NCBI GenBank assembly: GCA_977017575.1
Contig: CDRNVI010000043.1
Location: 434,001 to 498,000 of the forward strand
Source of the DNA: Paramoeba atlantica
Lineage: Eukaryota; Discosea
Length of the DNA stretch: 64,000 nucleotides
Direction of reading: 5' to 3'
Under the pieces are notes generated by a model, which saw only the letters and a program-made list of their open reading frames with translations, made no database searches and was not told the origin of the DNA. Made by a program: the position numbers and the translations under genes. The first letter of the stretch is position 1. Every line of letters begins with the position of its first letter. Shown here piece after piece: positions 38,871-48,205 of this stretch.

Positions 38871-39845
38871 CTATCGTCGTTTCTTCAGAAAATCAAAAAT
38901 CCTCTCCCACACCCGTCGCGCGACCAGCAACGTCTTATGCTGCGTCGTCGGCGAATCCCGTGGAATCCGCATAATCGCCACATTCCACATCGTCACCGCA
39001 GCCTCCACCTTTTCCTCCTCAAAACACAAATGAAACCCCAGCACACGGCTGAGGATCTCCGCCACACTCAGCTCCCCCCCTTCCCCCTCCTTGGGGAACC
39101 ACCCCGTAAACTGCCACGTCCTCCCCGAGACGAAGCACGCGGCCACGCTCCCCCAGTCCCCCACCTCCCGGGGGTGGTCCACCACGACGAACGGCCCGGG
39201 GCCCGGGACCCCCATCACGTGGGCGGGGCTCACCGCGACCGCAGGGGGGCGGGCCGCGAACCCCGGGGTCGAGGGGGGGGCGTAGTGCCCGCGGGAGAGG
39301 AAGCCGTGGATGTTGGTGAGATTCAGCGCGGTGGTGGTGGAGGGGGGGACGAGCAGTGTGATGGGGGGAGGGGAGGGGAGGGGCCGGGGGGGGTGGGGGA
39401 GCGCTCGTGAAGAAGTCAGTTGTAAAGAAACCGGTTGTGAAGAAGTAGGCTGTGAAGAAGAGGTCCTGGAGAGCGTAAGCTTATCTCCGGTGGTGGAAGC
39501 GGGAGTGGTGAGAATAGATATTGTGTTTTTTCCATGGGTGAGGGTTTCTTGTGGGGCTTCTTGTGTTGGTGAGTGGGTTGTGGGCTTGGTGTGTAGGCTT
39601 TGTTCAAGACGTTCCATAGCGTCGTCGACGAGTTGAAGGATTTGTTTTGCGGGTCCAAGGTGGGCCTCGGTGGCGTTTTCGGGGGAGTGTGTCATGGCAT
39701 AGAGCGGGTCTTTTACGAAGAAGGGTTTTTCGGATGCGGCCAAGCGGTCCGTTGCGGCTTGTTTTAAGGACGGCGTCAAGGTTTGACGACCGAGCACAAC
39801 CTCGCGCCATTCCTGATAAAACGCATCGTCTGTAGAAGGTATCAT
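38871..39845 (-). CDS. Cdc73-like subunit of the Paf1 complex
   Basis: A 324-residue protein. The C-terminal half (about residues 168-324) matches the Cdc73 Ras-like domain: ALNLTNIHGFLSRGHY, PFVVVDHPREVGDWGSVAACF, then SGRTWQFTGWF, VTMWNVAIMRIPR, ending VWERIFDFL. Paf1C travels with RNA polymerase II and supports histone modification and 3' processing. The N-terminal half is short and Thr/Ser/Pro-rich, much reduced from human parafibromin (531 residues). The gene shows a sharp C-ending to G-ending codon switch near 39,235, in the middle of the conserved domain. Identification rests on motif order by eye but is convincing. Confidence 0.8.
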   Translation of the reverse strand: MIPSTDDAFYQEWREVVLGRQTLTPSLKQAATDRLAASEKPFFVKDPLYAMTHSPENATEAHLGPAKQILQLVDDAMERLEQSLHTKPTTHSPTQEAPQETLTHGKNTISILTTPASTTGDKLTLSRTSSSQPTSSQPVSLQLTSSRALPHPPRPLPSPPPITLLVPPSTTTALNLTNIHGFLSRGHYAPPSTPGFAARPPAVAVSPAHVMGVPGPGPFVVVDHPREVGDWGSVAACFVSGRTWQFTGWFPKEGEGGELSVAEILSRVLGFHLCFEEEKVEAAVTMWNVAIMRIPRDSPTTQHKTLLVARRVWERIFDFLKKRR

Positions 39846-40130
39846 GAATAAGAAATAGGAAATCGAACAAATGTCTTCTAAGTGTGCTATGAAAAACTGA
39901 TTGCTTGTTCAAGCGACATAATAAGTTCGTTAGAACAACAGAATGTTTTCTACTTTATACACTTTTAAGCTTTTGAAACAGGTGGTAGTAATAAATGGAG
40001 CCGACTGAACTGATTTACTATTCTAGTATTTTTATAATAAAATGAATCAATAATTCTTCCAACTTCGTTAGCTTATCCTTTAAAATGATCGTCTGCACCG
40101 CGGGCTTCAGTGCGGTCTTACGCTCCGAGA

Positions 40131-40616
40131 TTACTGTAGCATTTTTTGTGTGGTTGGCGAAACGTTCTTTCCCAATACTTTCATAGCGATGCGGTCGCAG
40201 TCTTGACGGGCATTTTTAGTGATAACGCGGCCCCCATCATCGGACTTTGCGAGTAACTTCAGCTTCTCCAGACTGTGCAACACGTGGCGAATCACACCAC
40301 CTGAGGCTTTCCGGAAGTGCAACGGTCTGGATTGGCCCCATGTGTTGCCGAACACTTTACGCAAGCCACCAATGCCAGTGAAGGGGCGGATGTACACACG
40401 GCGAAGTATGGCTGCCGCCTTGACGTAGAACCAGTCAGGGTCTTGAGGGGGGAGAATGCGCGACGTACCGGTCTTTGCGTAGTCTACGAAATCCGGAATA
40501 TCCAGCTGTCCTTGCGCCTTAAGGTGGTCAGCGAAAGCCTTGATCCACAGACTCGCTTCTACATCCTTGATTCCCACGCCTCCACGTCGACGAGTGGTGC
40601 GAATGTTCTTCACCAT
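40131..40616 (-). CDS. Ribosomal protein eS19
   Basis: A 161-residue small-subunit protein. Landmarks WIKAFADHLKAQGQLDIPDFVDYAKT, DWFYVKAAAILRRVYIR and GGLRKVFG identify eS19, needed for 40S maturation at the head of the subunit. Normal length with an N-terminal extension of about ten residues. Single frame, no introns. Confidence 0.97.
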   Translation of the reverse strand: MVKNIRTTRRRGGVGIKDVEASLWIKAFADHLKAQGQLDIPDFVDYAKTGTSRILPPQDPDWFYVKAAAILRRVYIRPFTGIGGLRKVFGNTWGQSRPLHFRKASGGVIRHVLHSLEKLKLLAKSDDGGRVITKNARQDCDRIAMKVLGKNVSPTTQKMLQ

Positions 40617-41686
40617 GAATATCCTTCTTTGTTTAAAGTAAAATGTTCTTTGTCAAGTCTAAAAGATTGAACAATGAAAGTTTGCACAAACATGGACATT
40701 TCACTAATTTAAGGGCTGCATGCATTATACGTAGTGAAACCACGTATGATAACATAACAAAAAATATGCAATTCAACTACTAGTAATACTAACTAAGTAC
40801 TAGTAATAGAATAACATGTGGTTCCTTTTTTTAAAAGGTGGTTCACTCATTAACACACCTACATGTATTTCGGTGTGTTAATAAGCGAAATGTGCTAATA
40901 CGTTCATCTCATAGCAGCAGTAATAATTTTTGTAATAGAAATTATTAATAATTTTTATTATTATAAGAAGGTGAATTATTAATAATTATTATGAGGACTT
41001 CTTTAGCCCTCATGGGGCGTATAGTAAGCGTACACATGTGTACATCTGGATATTTCAGAAGAGATTCTCGTCTCCCATTTTGTATGTCAAGCCCATTCGA
41101 TACAGTAGCAAATGATATTCCAGGTTTAACCACGTTAATAAAATTCGTTTAAAAAGGGAAAAACGAGGACAATGATAGGAAAGCATAGAAAAAAAACTTT
41201 GTAAACGAAAAAAATCGAAAACGAAGGTAAGATTCAAAAGAGGTGTACTATTTTGAAATCGCGGTATTACAAAGGTAAATAATTATACGACTCAATGTTA
41301 TGGTCATTGCTTGAGAATTTTAAAGCCCACTGCTGAAAATGCAGAAACAGTTTTTGATTGACTCTCACTGCCAACGTCTAACGTAGCTAAAGAGTTTCTC
41401 TTTTTTTTCGAAAGTCTGTGTGAACGATGCGGATATCCTCGTTCTGCACTACCGCCCTACTTCCTACTTTTAGATTGTCCAAGGAAATACCAGCGAAGTG
41501 TAACTTTTTTTTTTTTTTTTTTTTTTTTTGCAGCAGATCTGTATGTCACGTAAAACGAGCAGCCGAAGAACTAGACGCAACCTGGCACATCTCTTTTTTT
41601 TTTATTTTTTTTATTTTTAAAGATTATATTTTTCTTTATTTAAATCTTTTTCCTCTTTTTAACAACTATATAAAAACTAGCAAACC
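40617..41686. other. AT-rich spacer with palindromes and T-runs
   Basis: No gene in about 1.1 kb. An A/T palindromic stretch (aattattaataatt) occurs twice at about 40936-40990; a similar one lies at about 47175-47215 on the other side of the retrotransposon. A run of about 25 T at 41503-41529 may mark the tail of a decayed retroposed copy on the minus strand. Confidence 0.45.
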
Positions 41687-41750
41687 AACTTTCCCACTTC
41701 CCAACCTTCCCACTTCCCAACTTTCCCACTTCCCAACTTTCCCACTTCCC
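41687..41750. repeat. Short tandem repeat, 16 bp x 4
   Basis: Four head-to-tail copies of caactttcccacttcc with minor changes. Confidence 0.8.
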
Positions 41751-41982
41751 CTTACCGAACTTCCACCTTTCCAGGGAGGGTAAGGTCTCCCTCTGCCTCG
41801 CCTCGCACCTACGCCACAAGAGGGTTTTTGATGATAAAGAAGGGGGGAGGCGAGGTCTTCTCCAATCCATTCGCGCTCCCATCTTCCTCGTGCATGTTCC
41901 GAACCGGGTCTTTTTTTTTTTTTTTTTAAATAAGACACAGTAAAAATAAAAACAAGCAATCCAGACCCAATCCATTCGCGCA

Positions 41983-42390
41983 TTTTTTTTTTTTGCAGTT
42001 AATAAGGGGGGAGAAGTATGAATCGCGGCATTGCCTCTATATTTTGACCCAGTAGACGAACCAAGTAGGTCCATTGGGGGGGAATACGAGTTGAAAACAA
42101 GTAAATTTTTTTTTTTTTATATGATTTTAAAACAAGCAATCAAATTAGCAATTTCATATTTTGGAGCCCAAAACTAGCAATTCGATCTCCCGTAAGTATA
42201 AGAACATTAAAAACAATAACAATAAAAACAAGCAATATATGCCCAATCCATTCGCGCGTTCCGGACCGGGTCTTTCGACCTCTCCACGGCCTGACTTGTG
42301 AACCCTTCCCTTGTTATATGGGAGGGCGCAGGCGCGGGCCTGTGTCGACAGCGACACGGTCGCGAAACAGGATGCTGGCCGACGGGGAGG

Positions 42391-42421
<31 letters not shown>

Positions 42422-42790
42422 GCAATTAATAAGGGGGGAGAAGTATGAATCGCGGCATTGCCTCTATATTTTGACCCAGTAGACGAACCAAGTAGGTCCA
42501 TTGGGGGGGGTATACGAGTTAAAAACAAGCAATCAAATTAGCAATTCTTTTTGTTTCCACAGAGGTACCTTTTGTTTTTTCTCAGCCCAAAACTAGCAAT
42601 TTAATCTCCCCTAAGTATATACTACAAACAAGAAACAGTAAAAACTAAAACAAGCAATACAGACCCAATCCATTCGCGCGTTCCGGACCGGGTCTTTCGA
42701 CCACTCCACGGCCTGACTTGTGAACCCTTCCCTTGCTATATGGGAGGGCGCAGGCGCGGGCCTGTGTCGACAGCGACACGGTCACGAAAC
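41983..42790 (-). mobile_element. Two tandem short retroposon units with poly(A) tails
   Basis: Read on the minus strand, two related units of about 370-400 bases lie head to tail, each ending ccttattaa(t/c)tgc followed by an A-run (plus-strand T-runs 42394-42421 and 41983-41994). Shared blocks include gtttcg(t/c)gaccgtgtcgctg, cgaccctg-poor GC block with cgcctgcgccctccc, gcgcgaatggattggg, and tggacctacttggttcg. Units differ by small indels. No protein. They start directly at the tail of the non-LTR element, so they may use its machinery. They resemble SINE-like or snap-back elements; no clear tRNA promoter boxes. Confidence 0.6.
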
Positions 42791-42835
42791 TTTTTTTTTT
42801 TTTTTTTTTTTTTCCTTCCTAATCCCATCGCCCAG

Positions 42836-45667
42836 CTAGCCTCGTACCCCGCGGCGGTACCAGTCCTGTACTGCCGCCTGTACAATCTGGGCATTACCTT
42901 TCTGGATGGCCACCCCTATGGCCATCAGAAGGTGGGACATGCATCCGTTCTTGTCGGATGAGTGAGCCCGGGCCACCTTGGTTAGGAAGTTCAAAGTCTC
43001 TGGGCCCGGGATCCCATACGTGGTGAATGCCAAGGGGTAAAATTCCATCCCTCGGGCGGTCGCCATCTCATCGTGTGAGCGCCGCTTGTTGGCCTCTGCC
43101 ATCCTCAGGGTATGAGAGGGCTCTGCGGCCTCCTTCTCCACGTAGGACGGGGCCAGTGGGTTCACCACGGTGACATCAACTAGGGCAGTCTTCCGTCCCA
43201 GCTGGAAGCATATGTCGGGCCCCCGTCCATTGTCGAACCTCGGTTCGTGTAGGTCCGGTTTGAAACCATACTGCACAAGAAGGTTTCGAAAGGTTTCCTT
43301 GACCTCCTTGTGGCGGGAGGCCTGGGTCTTCCCCTTAACCTTTTTGCAATCCAGTGCGTGTACGCAAAACTCCTCATTGCGGAGGGTTGCACCGCACACG
43401 CACTGGAGCTCAGGTTCCGAGGTGGGGGCGACCAAGTACCGGAGACGGGCCGCAGTCTCCCACTGCGGGTCCCGCATGTAATACTCCGGCCTGTTGGGCC
43501 ATGCGTTCATCCACTTAGTGGAGTGAATGTTCTGGGTCTGTCGCATGCAGACCAGTTGGGTGGCCGTCGGGGCTTTCCCCAACGCGGCCTCACAGAGGTT
43601 GCGCCGCTGTTCCTTGGCTGACATGCCTTGGGGTCGGCCCTGTAGGGCGTTCTTCGCCTTGGCCTGCATGTCTTCCGCCTTGTGCGCGAAGGGGATGGTC
43701 CCCAGGAAATCTGCCGTGAAAAGGTTATTGGAGAACGGCGTTTTTCCCAAGGAGCCCATCCCCCCGAGCAAGGCCTCAGCACATGCCAGGACGGCTTTGT
43801 CGACCTGGGTATTGGCCACTTTAGTGACCGGGGGGTCGTGGGTCCTTACGATGTAGTTCCATCGAGGACTCCCACAGAGTCTTAAAAGGGGCAAGGCGCA
43901 TTGCCTGCTAATGTCCTTGAGTTTCCCCAGGAAGGAGATTACCTTGGGGGCCTTGGAAAGCACCCATTCTTCCTCCCTAGCCTCCGACACCCCGATGAAG
44001 GCCCCCAGTAGTTTGACCCCCCCGGGGGAGTGGACCATGCGAGATCCGGAGAACTCGGAGAAGAGGTCCTCGCGTCTGGTAGCTACTTTGCATTTAGCAG
44101 TATTTAACCGTAGCCCAAGATGCTTCAGCTCCTCGCGGAGGGCCTCTAGGGCTTCCGCGCAAACCTTGGGTTCACCAGCAAAGGTGACGTCATCCAGGTA
44201 CGCCCAGACCTTCAGCGTGCCTGTGAAGTTGGCCGCCACTCTGGCGATTGCCCCCTGGATCCCTATGGCAAATAGGATGGGAGCCATGGGGTCGCCCTGC
44301 TTGACCCCCCTTGAGCTCGTGATGCATTGGCCTTCCCCAAGGTGAAGGGTACTGGTGGTGCCGTAGCTGAACAGGGTGATGCCCTCAATGGGGAGGAGTT
44401 TCGGATCCCCCCTTACCGCCCTAAAAATTGCCGACCGTGAGATGCTATTAAAGGCGTTCTCGAGGTCTGCCGCCACGATGACCTCCTTCGGCCTGTCCCT
44501 GAAGTGCTGTCGCACATTATAAATTATGTGCTCACACCCCTGCGTGTATTGGGCTCCAAACTGGATGCCCTGAAAGTAAGTGGGGAGATGTTCCCGGATT
44601 TTCTCCAGGGCAAGGAGCCCCGCCACCTTGAGGATGCACTCTCCCATGGCGATGGGCCTGTAGGAAGAGTGGTGCCCCGCCGGGGAGTCCGGTTTGGTGA
44701 ATAGTTTTAAGGACGCCCCCGTGAGAAGTTCCCTCATTGAGGGGGGGAGGGAGTTGGTCATTATCCCGTGGATTATCCACGTGATACACTCGCGGGGTCC
44801 ATCTTCCATGAGGACTGGGACAAGCAGTTCCTTGGTCCATCCCGTAGGTCCGGGGGCGCGGATAGGGGCCAGGATTTGAGCCTTCCTGGCCACATCGGCG
44901 GGGGAGGGTAGGGTTCCGTGTCGGTCCCTGTTGTACCTGAATTTCCCCGCAGTGTAGGGCCCGCCTGTGGGGTGTAGACGTTTTGCCTGTTCTAGGGCCG
45001 CCGTGGGGTTGGCCGGAGGATTGAGGGGCGCCTCCATCGTTTTGGCCGCCCTGGAGAAGCAACCCGCCCTGCACAATTCCTCGACCCGTTTTTTGACAGA
45101 CCACGGGGGGCCGTTGGCCTGACTCGGGGATGGAGCCAAGGTCTCCGAACCCTCTAAATGGGCGCGCATTCTAAGTTCGCGCGCTAGCTGGCGTTGCGAC
45201 AGCTTGTCCTCGGGGAGGAAAAGGAAACGTTTAACGGCGAGGAGGAGGTTCCAGGCTATCTCGACCTTGCCCTCCACCGACTTATTAATAAAATCGTGGC
45301 ATACACCGGCAGTGTATTCCTTCCAAGCCGGGTATTGGAATGCGTACAGTTTACGTAAGGACCCCCTCCCCAGGAGCTCTGCTAAATTTTCGGGGGAAGG
45401 GGCTTGTCCACGCACCTCAACTGGAGCGCCCTGGGTTGTCGGGGTGGATTGCTTGTTTCGTGTGGTGGAAGACACTCCCCCCACCTCCGATGTCCCCCCC
45501 TGTCCCGTCGTCCGCTGAGAAGTTTTGGGCACATTGGCGGCCGCCGCGATGTGCTCGATCAGGGTCCCGTGAGAGTGCGGGGTTGGCCCCCCATTACAAT
45601 GGGATTCTGGATACGGGCCAGCTCTGCAGCTGCCAGCCTCGGCGCGATCCTCGCTGGCGTCCGGCAT
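42836..45667 (-). CDS. LINE ORF2: reverse transcriptase plus RLE endonuclease
   Basis: 943 residues. RT motifs in order: APGPTGWTKELL (272-282), motif A VIVAADLENAFNS (397-409), motif B SSRGVKQGDPMAPILF (451-466), motif C WAYLDDVTF (488-496) and LGLRLNTAKCKV (motif D). A zinc-knuckle-like cluster CVCGATLRNEEFCVHALDC (756-774) precedes the endonuclease core PDICFQLGRKTALVDV (817-832), which fits PD-x12-D. Target-primed reverse transcription is the known mode. The first 30 residues are a copy of the upstream 147-base repeat, so the natural start is unclear; ORF2 may begin later or be reached from ORF1 by reinitiation or frameshift. All catalytic acids are present. Confidence 0.9.
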   Translation of the reverse strand: MPDASEDRAEAGSCRAGPYPESHCNGGPTPHSHGTLIEHIAAAANVPKTSQRTTGQGGTSEVGGVSSTTRNKQSTPTTQGAPVEVRGQAPSPENLAELLGRGSLRKLYAFQYPAWKEYTAGVCHDFINKSVEGKVEIAWNLLLAVKRFLFLPEDKLSQRQLARELRMRAHLEGSETLAPSPSQANGPPWSVKKRVEELCRAGCFSRAAKTMEAPLNPPANPTAALEQAKRLHPTGGPYTAGKFRYNRDRHGTLPSPADVARKAQILAPIRAPGPTGWTKELLVPVLMEDGPRECITWIIHGIMTNSLPPSMRELLTGASLKLFTKPDSPAGHHSSYRPIAMGECILKVAGLLALEKIREHLPTYFQGIQFGAQYTQGCEHIIYNVRQHFRDRPKEVIVAADLENAFNSISRSAIFRAVRGDPKLLPIEGITLFSYGTTSTLHLGEGQCITSSRGVKQGDPMAPILFAIGIQGAIARVAANFTGTLKVWAYLDDVTFAGEPKVCAEALEALREELKHLGLRLNTAKCKVATRREDLFSEFSGSRMVHSPGGVKLLGAFIGVSEAREEEWVLSKAPKVISFLGKLKDISRQCALPLLRLCGSPRWNYIVRTHDPPVTKVANTQVDKAVLACAEALLGGMGSLGKTPFSNNLFTADFLGTIPFAHKAEDMQAKAKNALQGRPQGMSAKEQRRNLCEAALGKAPTATQLVCMRQTQNIHSTKWMNAWPNRPEYYMRDPQWETAARLRYLVAPTSEPELQCVCGATLRNEEFCVHALDCKKVKGKTQASRHKEVKETFRNLLVQYGFKPDLHEPRFDNGRGPDICFQLGRKTALVDVTVVNPLAPSYVEKEAAEPSHTLRMAEANKRRSHDEMATARGMEFYPLAFTTYGIPGPETLNFLTKVARAHSSDKNGCMSHLLMAIGVAIQKGNAQIVQAAVQDWYRRGVRG

Positions 45668-46265
45668 GGCCCCCCCCAGAACAGGGGTTGTGGACTTAGG
45701 GCCCGATGAAAAGCTGTGGGGTGTCGGGATGGGCCCCCCATTACAATGGGATTTTGGATACGGGCCCGCTCTGAGGCTGCCAGCCTCGGCGCAATCCTCG
45801 CTGGCATCCCGCTTGGCCCCCCCAGAACAGGGGTTGTGGACTTAGGGCCCGATGAAAAGCTGTTGGGTGTCGGGGTGGGCCCCCCATTACAATGGGATTT
45901 TGGATACGGGCCCGCTCTGAGGCTGCCAGCCTCGGCGCAATCCTCGCTGGCATCCGGCATGGCCCCCCCCAGAACAAGGGTTGTGGACTTAGGGCCCGAT
46001 GAAAAGCTGTTGGGTGTCGGGGTGGGCCCCCCATTACAATGGGATTTTGGATACGGGCCCGCTCTGAGGCTGCGAGCCTCGGCGCAATCCTCGCTGGCAT
46101 CCGGCATGGCCCCCCCAGAACAGGGGTTGTGGACTTAGGGCCCGATGAAAAGCTGTGGGGTGTCGGGTTGGGCCCCCCATTACAATGGGATTTTGGATAC
46201 GGGCCCGCTCTGAGGCTGCCAGCCTCGGCGCAATCCTCGCTGGCATCCCGCTTGGCCCCCCCCTG
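45590..46265 (-). repeat. Tandem repeat, about 147 bp x 5, inside the LINE
   Basis: Copies begin (plus strand, ccattacaatggg) at 45591, 45738, 45884, 46031 and 46177, a period of 147 or 146. Each encodes MPDASED-AEAGS-RAGPYP-SHCNGG in one frame. Differences in C-run length change the period by one base, so different copies lie in different frames. The unit overlaps the apparent start of ORF2. Confidence 0.92.
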
Positions 46266-46826
46266 ATGCGGGGGTGTGGGAATGGGGTCTGTAATGTGGG
46301 GGTCGGGTAGTGGGGTAGGGGTGTCCTCGGTTTGTGTGCTCGTCTGTCCCGTTACGTTCACGGGGTTACTGTCCGCGGGGCCGGAGGATTTGGGCGTTTT
46401 ATTCTTCCGTTTTGCGCGGCGTGGTCCCGGGTTGGCTTCGATGCACCCTCTACGGAGGTTACACCGGACTAACTCGGCCGACCACCCCGAGTCAGCTATC
46501 AGTCCCTCCGTGGGCGTGAAGCTCCAGCAAGCCGTTCCGCCCTCCGACGCGAACGGGGTCCAGGCTCCTGCAAAGCACTGGGCTATACCAAGGGCGTGGC
46601 ATAGGAAAAAGGGGATATGTTCGCCTGGGAGATCGGACGGCGTCTCTATGCTTGCTCCTGCTCCCGATCCGTCGAAGACTTTGACGTGGGGACCGTGGGA
46701 GGGGCCGTGGTTTGGAGTGAGCAGAGAGGCCCATATGCACTCAGCCTCTCCATTAGACAAATGAATTGTCTCCACCTTGTGGGCTACTTCCCGTTCTTTT
46801 CCCAAAAGCAATTTGCTCCAATTCAC
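45741..46826 (-). CDS. LINE ORF1-like protein with a 2A-like motif
   Basis: A 361-residue frame whose first in-frame start within it is GTG at 46826; the frame stays open a little further upstream without a clear ATG. Residues 1-120 are globular-looking with several Cys. CIEANPGP at residues 128-135 matches the 2A core (E-x-N-P-G-P) and is preceded by LRRG; it is followed by a basic stretch RRAKRKNK and a Pro/Thr linker. The rest is tandem-repeat sequence, so the true C-terminus may come earlier. No RNA-recognition or zinc-knuckle domain seen. Confidence 0.6.
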   Translation of the reverse strand: MNWSKLLLGKEREVAHKVETIHLSNGEAECIWASLLTPNHGPSHGPHVKVFDGSGAGASIETPSDLPGEHIPFFLCHALGIAQCFAGAWTPFASEGGTACWSFTPTEGLIADSGWSAELVRCNLRRGCIEANPGPRRAKRKNKTPKSSGPADSNPVNVTGQTSTQTEDTPTPLPDPHITDPIPTPPHQGGAKRDASEDCAEAGSLRAGPYPKSHCNGGPNPTPHSFSSGPKSTTPVLGGPCRMPARIAPRLAASERARIQNPIVMGGPPRHPTAFHRALSPQPLFWGGPCRMPARIAPRLAASERARIQNPIVMGGPPRHPTAFHRALSPQPLFWGGQAGCQRGLRRGWQPQSGPVSKIPL

Positions 46827-47130
46827 CGATAAGGTATTGTATTCCGAAGGAAATGAGTGTCTTCCTCGTGTTCTTTGCGCGCCTTGCGTCGGTTTAGGTT
46901 CTGCGGATCATTAAAAAAGACTCGCACCATACCCTCAAGTAGGTCGTCAGAAAGATGTCTCTTCTTGTTTTCTATGTGCAACATGTGACCAAATTCGCGC
47001 TCCGTGTGTGTTTCGGAAAAGTGAATCCGGTTTATTGCTTGTCTAAACGTATTTTTGAGAAACAGAACTTCGCCAATAGTTCTCCACAACTTGTCGCTGT
47101 GTATCATCAACCACGCGATCAAATTCCGAC
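46823..47130 (-). CDS. Hypothetical frame upstream of the LINE, no ATG
   Basis: About 100 codons reading as plausible protein (LIAWLMIHSDKLWRTIGEVLFLK, then FRQAINRIHFSETHTEREFGHML, ending in basic KARKEHEED). The first Met is internal (about 47107) and the frame is open further upstream to about 47155 without an ATG. It could be the 5' part of the LINE, or the remains of a host gene cut by its insertion. Nothing recognised. Confidence 0.35.
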
Positions 47131-47370
47131 TCCAACCGCGATGCCTAAAAAAGTTGGATTATCAATTGTAATAATTTATAATAATTATTATTAAAGAAAA
47201 AAATTATTAATAATTTTGCTACTATGGTTCATCTCCTCTTAGAACATTCTAGTCTAATACCAGTGTTAATATCGCGTTGAAACCATTCTCATTACAAAAG
47301 TAAACGGGGTAGGGCGATTTTTTTGGAGTCCAAAAACAAGCATTTTAATCTTTTTATGAAAGCTAAAAAT

Positions 47371-47955
47371 TTAAAGACGTTCTATTTTTGTCCCACTTAT
47401 GATTAAACAGTGTATACCACGCGGTAAGTCATTTGTCACTAACGTACCAGTAAGCTTCGGATTCTCCGACAAACTTAACTGCCGAAGCCCTCGTGGAAGT
47501 TTCGCAAATAATATAGGACCTGTAAAATCATTTCGCATTAAGTGAAGAAACATTAGATTCGGGGGGCAATCGTGTAAATCCAACGAACCACTAAACCTAT
47601 TGAATTGCAATCTCAAAGCACACAAATGACGCGGCAACTCATCGAAAAACACGTTCCCGAATAGTTGATTTGAAGACAAATCGACATCTTCTATAGTTTG
47701 AGGAAGTTGTGACCAGTGTAAATATCCTCGTAGCATTCGACCTTCCCATGAAAGGGCAGTAACTGTTCCGTTGATATTACAAGACACACCAGGCCATTGG
47801 CACGCAGGTTCTTGTTTCGGAAAACGCCAATCGGATTCTTCCACGTCCCTCAGGAAAAGAGCAAGTTCGAATTCTGGCGGTCTTCGAGCACTTATACGAG
47901 CTAAACGGGGCCCGTCGGAGGGATCCTCAGAATTCGCAAACCGGAGAGTAAGCAT
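47371..47955 (-). CDS. Leucine-rich-repeat protein (family member 2)
   Basis: A 194-residue protein with a cap ending in CQWPGVSCNINGTVTALSW and five LRRs of the form LP-x-x-L-x-x-L-x-L-x-x-N-x-F-x-G (e.g. LPRHLCALRLQFNRFSG). Shorter than the paralogues at 35894 and 58475, and no signal peptide is seen from this ATG, so the N-terminus may have been lost or start elsewhere. It lies between the LINE and a one-ended MITE copy at 48061. Confidence 0.7.
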   Translation of the reverse strand: MLTLRFANSEDPSDGPRLARISARRPPEFELALFLRDVEESDWRFPKQEPACQWPGVSCNINGTVTALSWEGRMLRGYLHWSQLPQTIEDVDLSSNQLFGNVFFDELPRHLCALRLQFNRFSGSLDLHDCPPNLMFLHLMRNDFTGPILFAKLPRGLRQLSLSENPKLTGTLVTNDLPRGIHCLIISGTKIERL

Positions 47956-48060
47956 ATACAGTTGTAATAAGTGAAGTTGTAATAAGTGAAGTTGTAATAA
48001 GTTAGTGATATAGCAATAAGTTTTATTTTAATTGAATAAATACTACACGACTCTTGTATA

Positions 48061-48205
48061 CAGGGGGTGGCACGAAAATATGGGGGGGGGTCAAAAATCG
48101 TATAAATTGTCCAATTTTGGAAATTAGCACCGCATTCGAGAGCTTTCGCAGAGATACGCTTTCGCAGAGAGTACGTGTCACCTGCTATTGCGTTTCCCGT
48201 GCTTC
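48061..48205. mobile_element. Single end of the 761-bp TA element family
   Basis: Starts CAGGGGGTGGCACGAAAATA directly after TA (48059-48060) and shares further blocks with the end of the element at 10841 (ccaattttgga, cgcattcgagagct, tacgtgtca, attgcgttt). No matching second end within reach, so it is a truncated copy. Confidence 0.7.

Larger units (their letters stand above)
42791..46880 (-). mobile_element. Non-LTR retrotransposon (LINE) with restriction-like endonuclease
   Basis: Minus-strand order: an ORF1-like region with a 2A-like motif, a five-copy 147-base tandem repeat, ORF2 with reverse transcriptase and a C-terminal PD-(D/E)XK endonuclease, a 22-base 3' UTR, and a 23-base A-tail (plus-strand T-run 42791-42813). 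Domain order and the YLDD box fit the early-branching RLE-bearing group (R2, CRE/SLACS, NeSL). No apurinic endonuclease domain. The 5' end is not defined; a target duplication was not found. ORF2 is uninterrupted, so the copy may be recent. Confidence 0.85.

Noticed and set aside
41640-42528. Open frames of 100-140 codons in the retroposon array.
   Set aside because: They run through A-tails, tandem repeats and GC-rich repeat blocks; translations contain long Lys runs and look non-coding.
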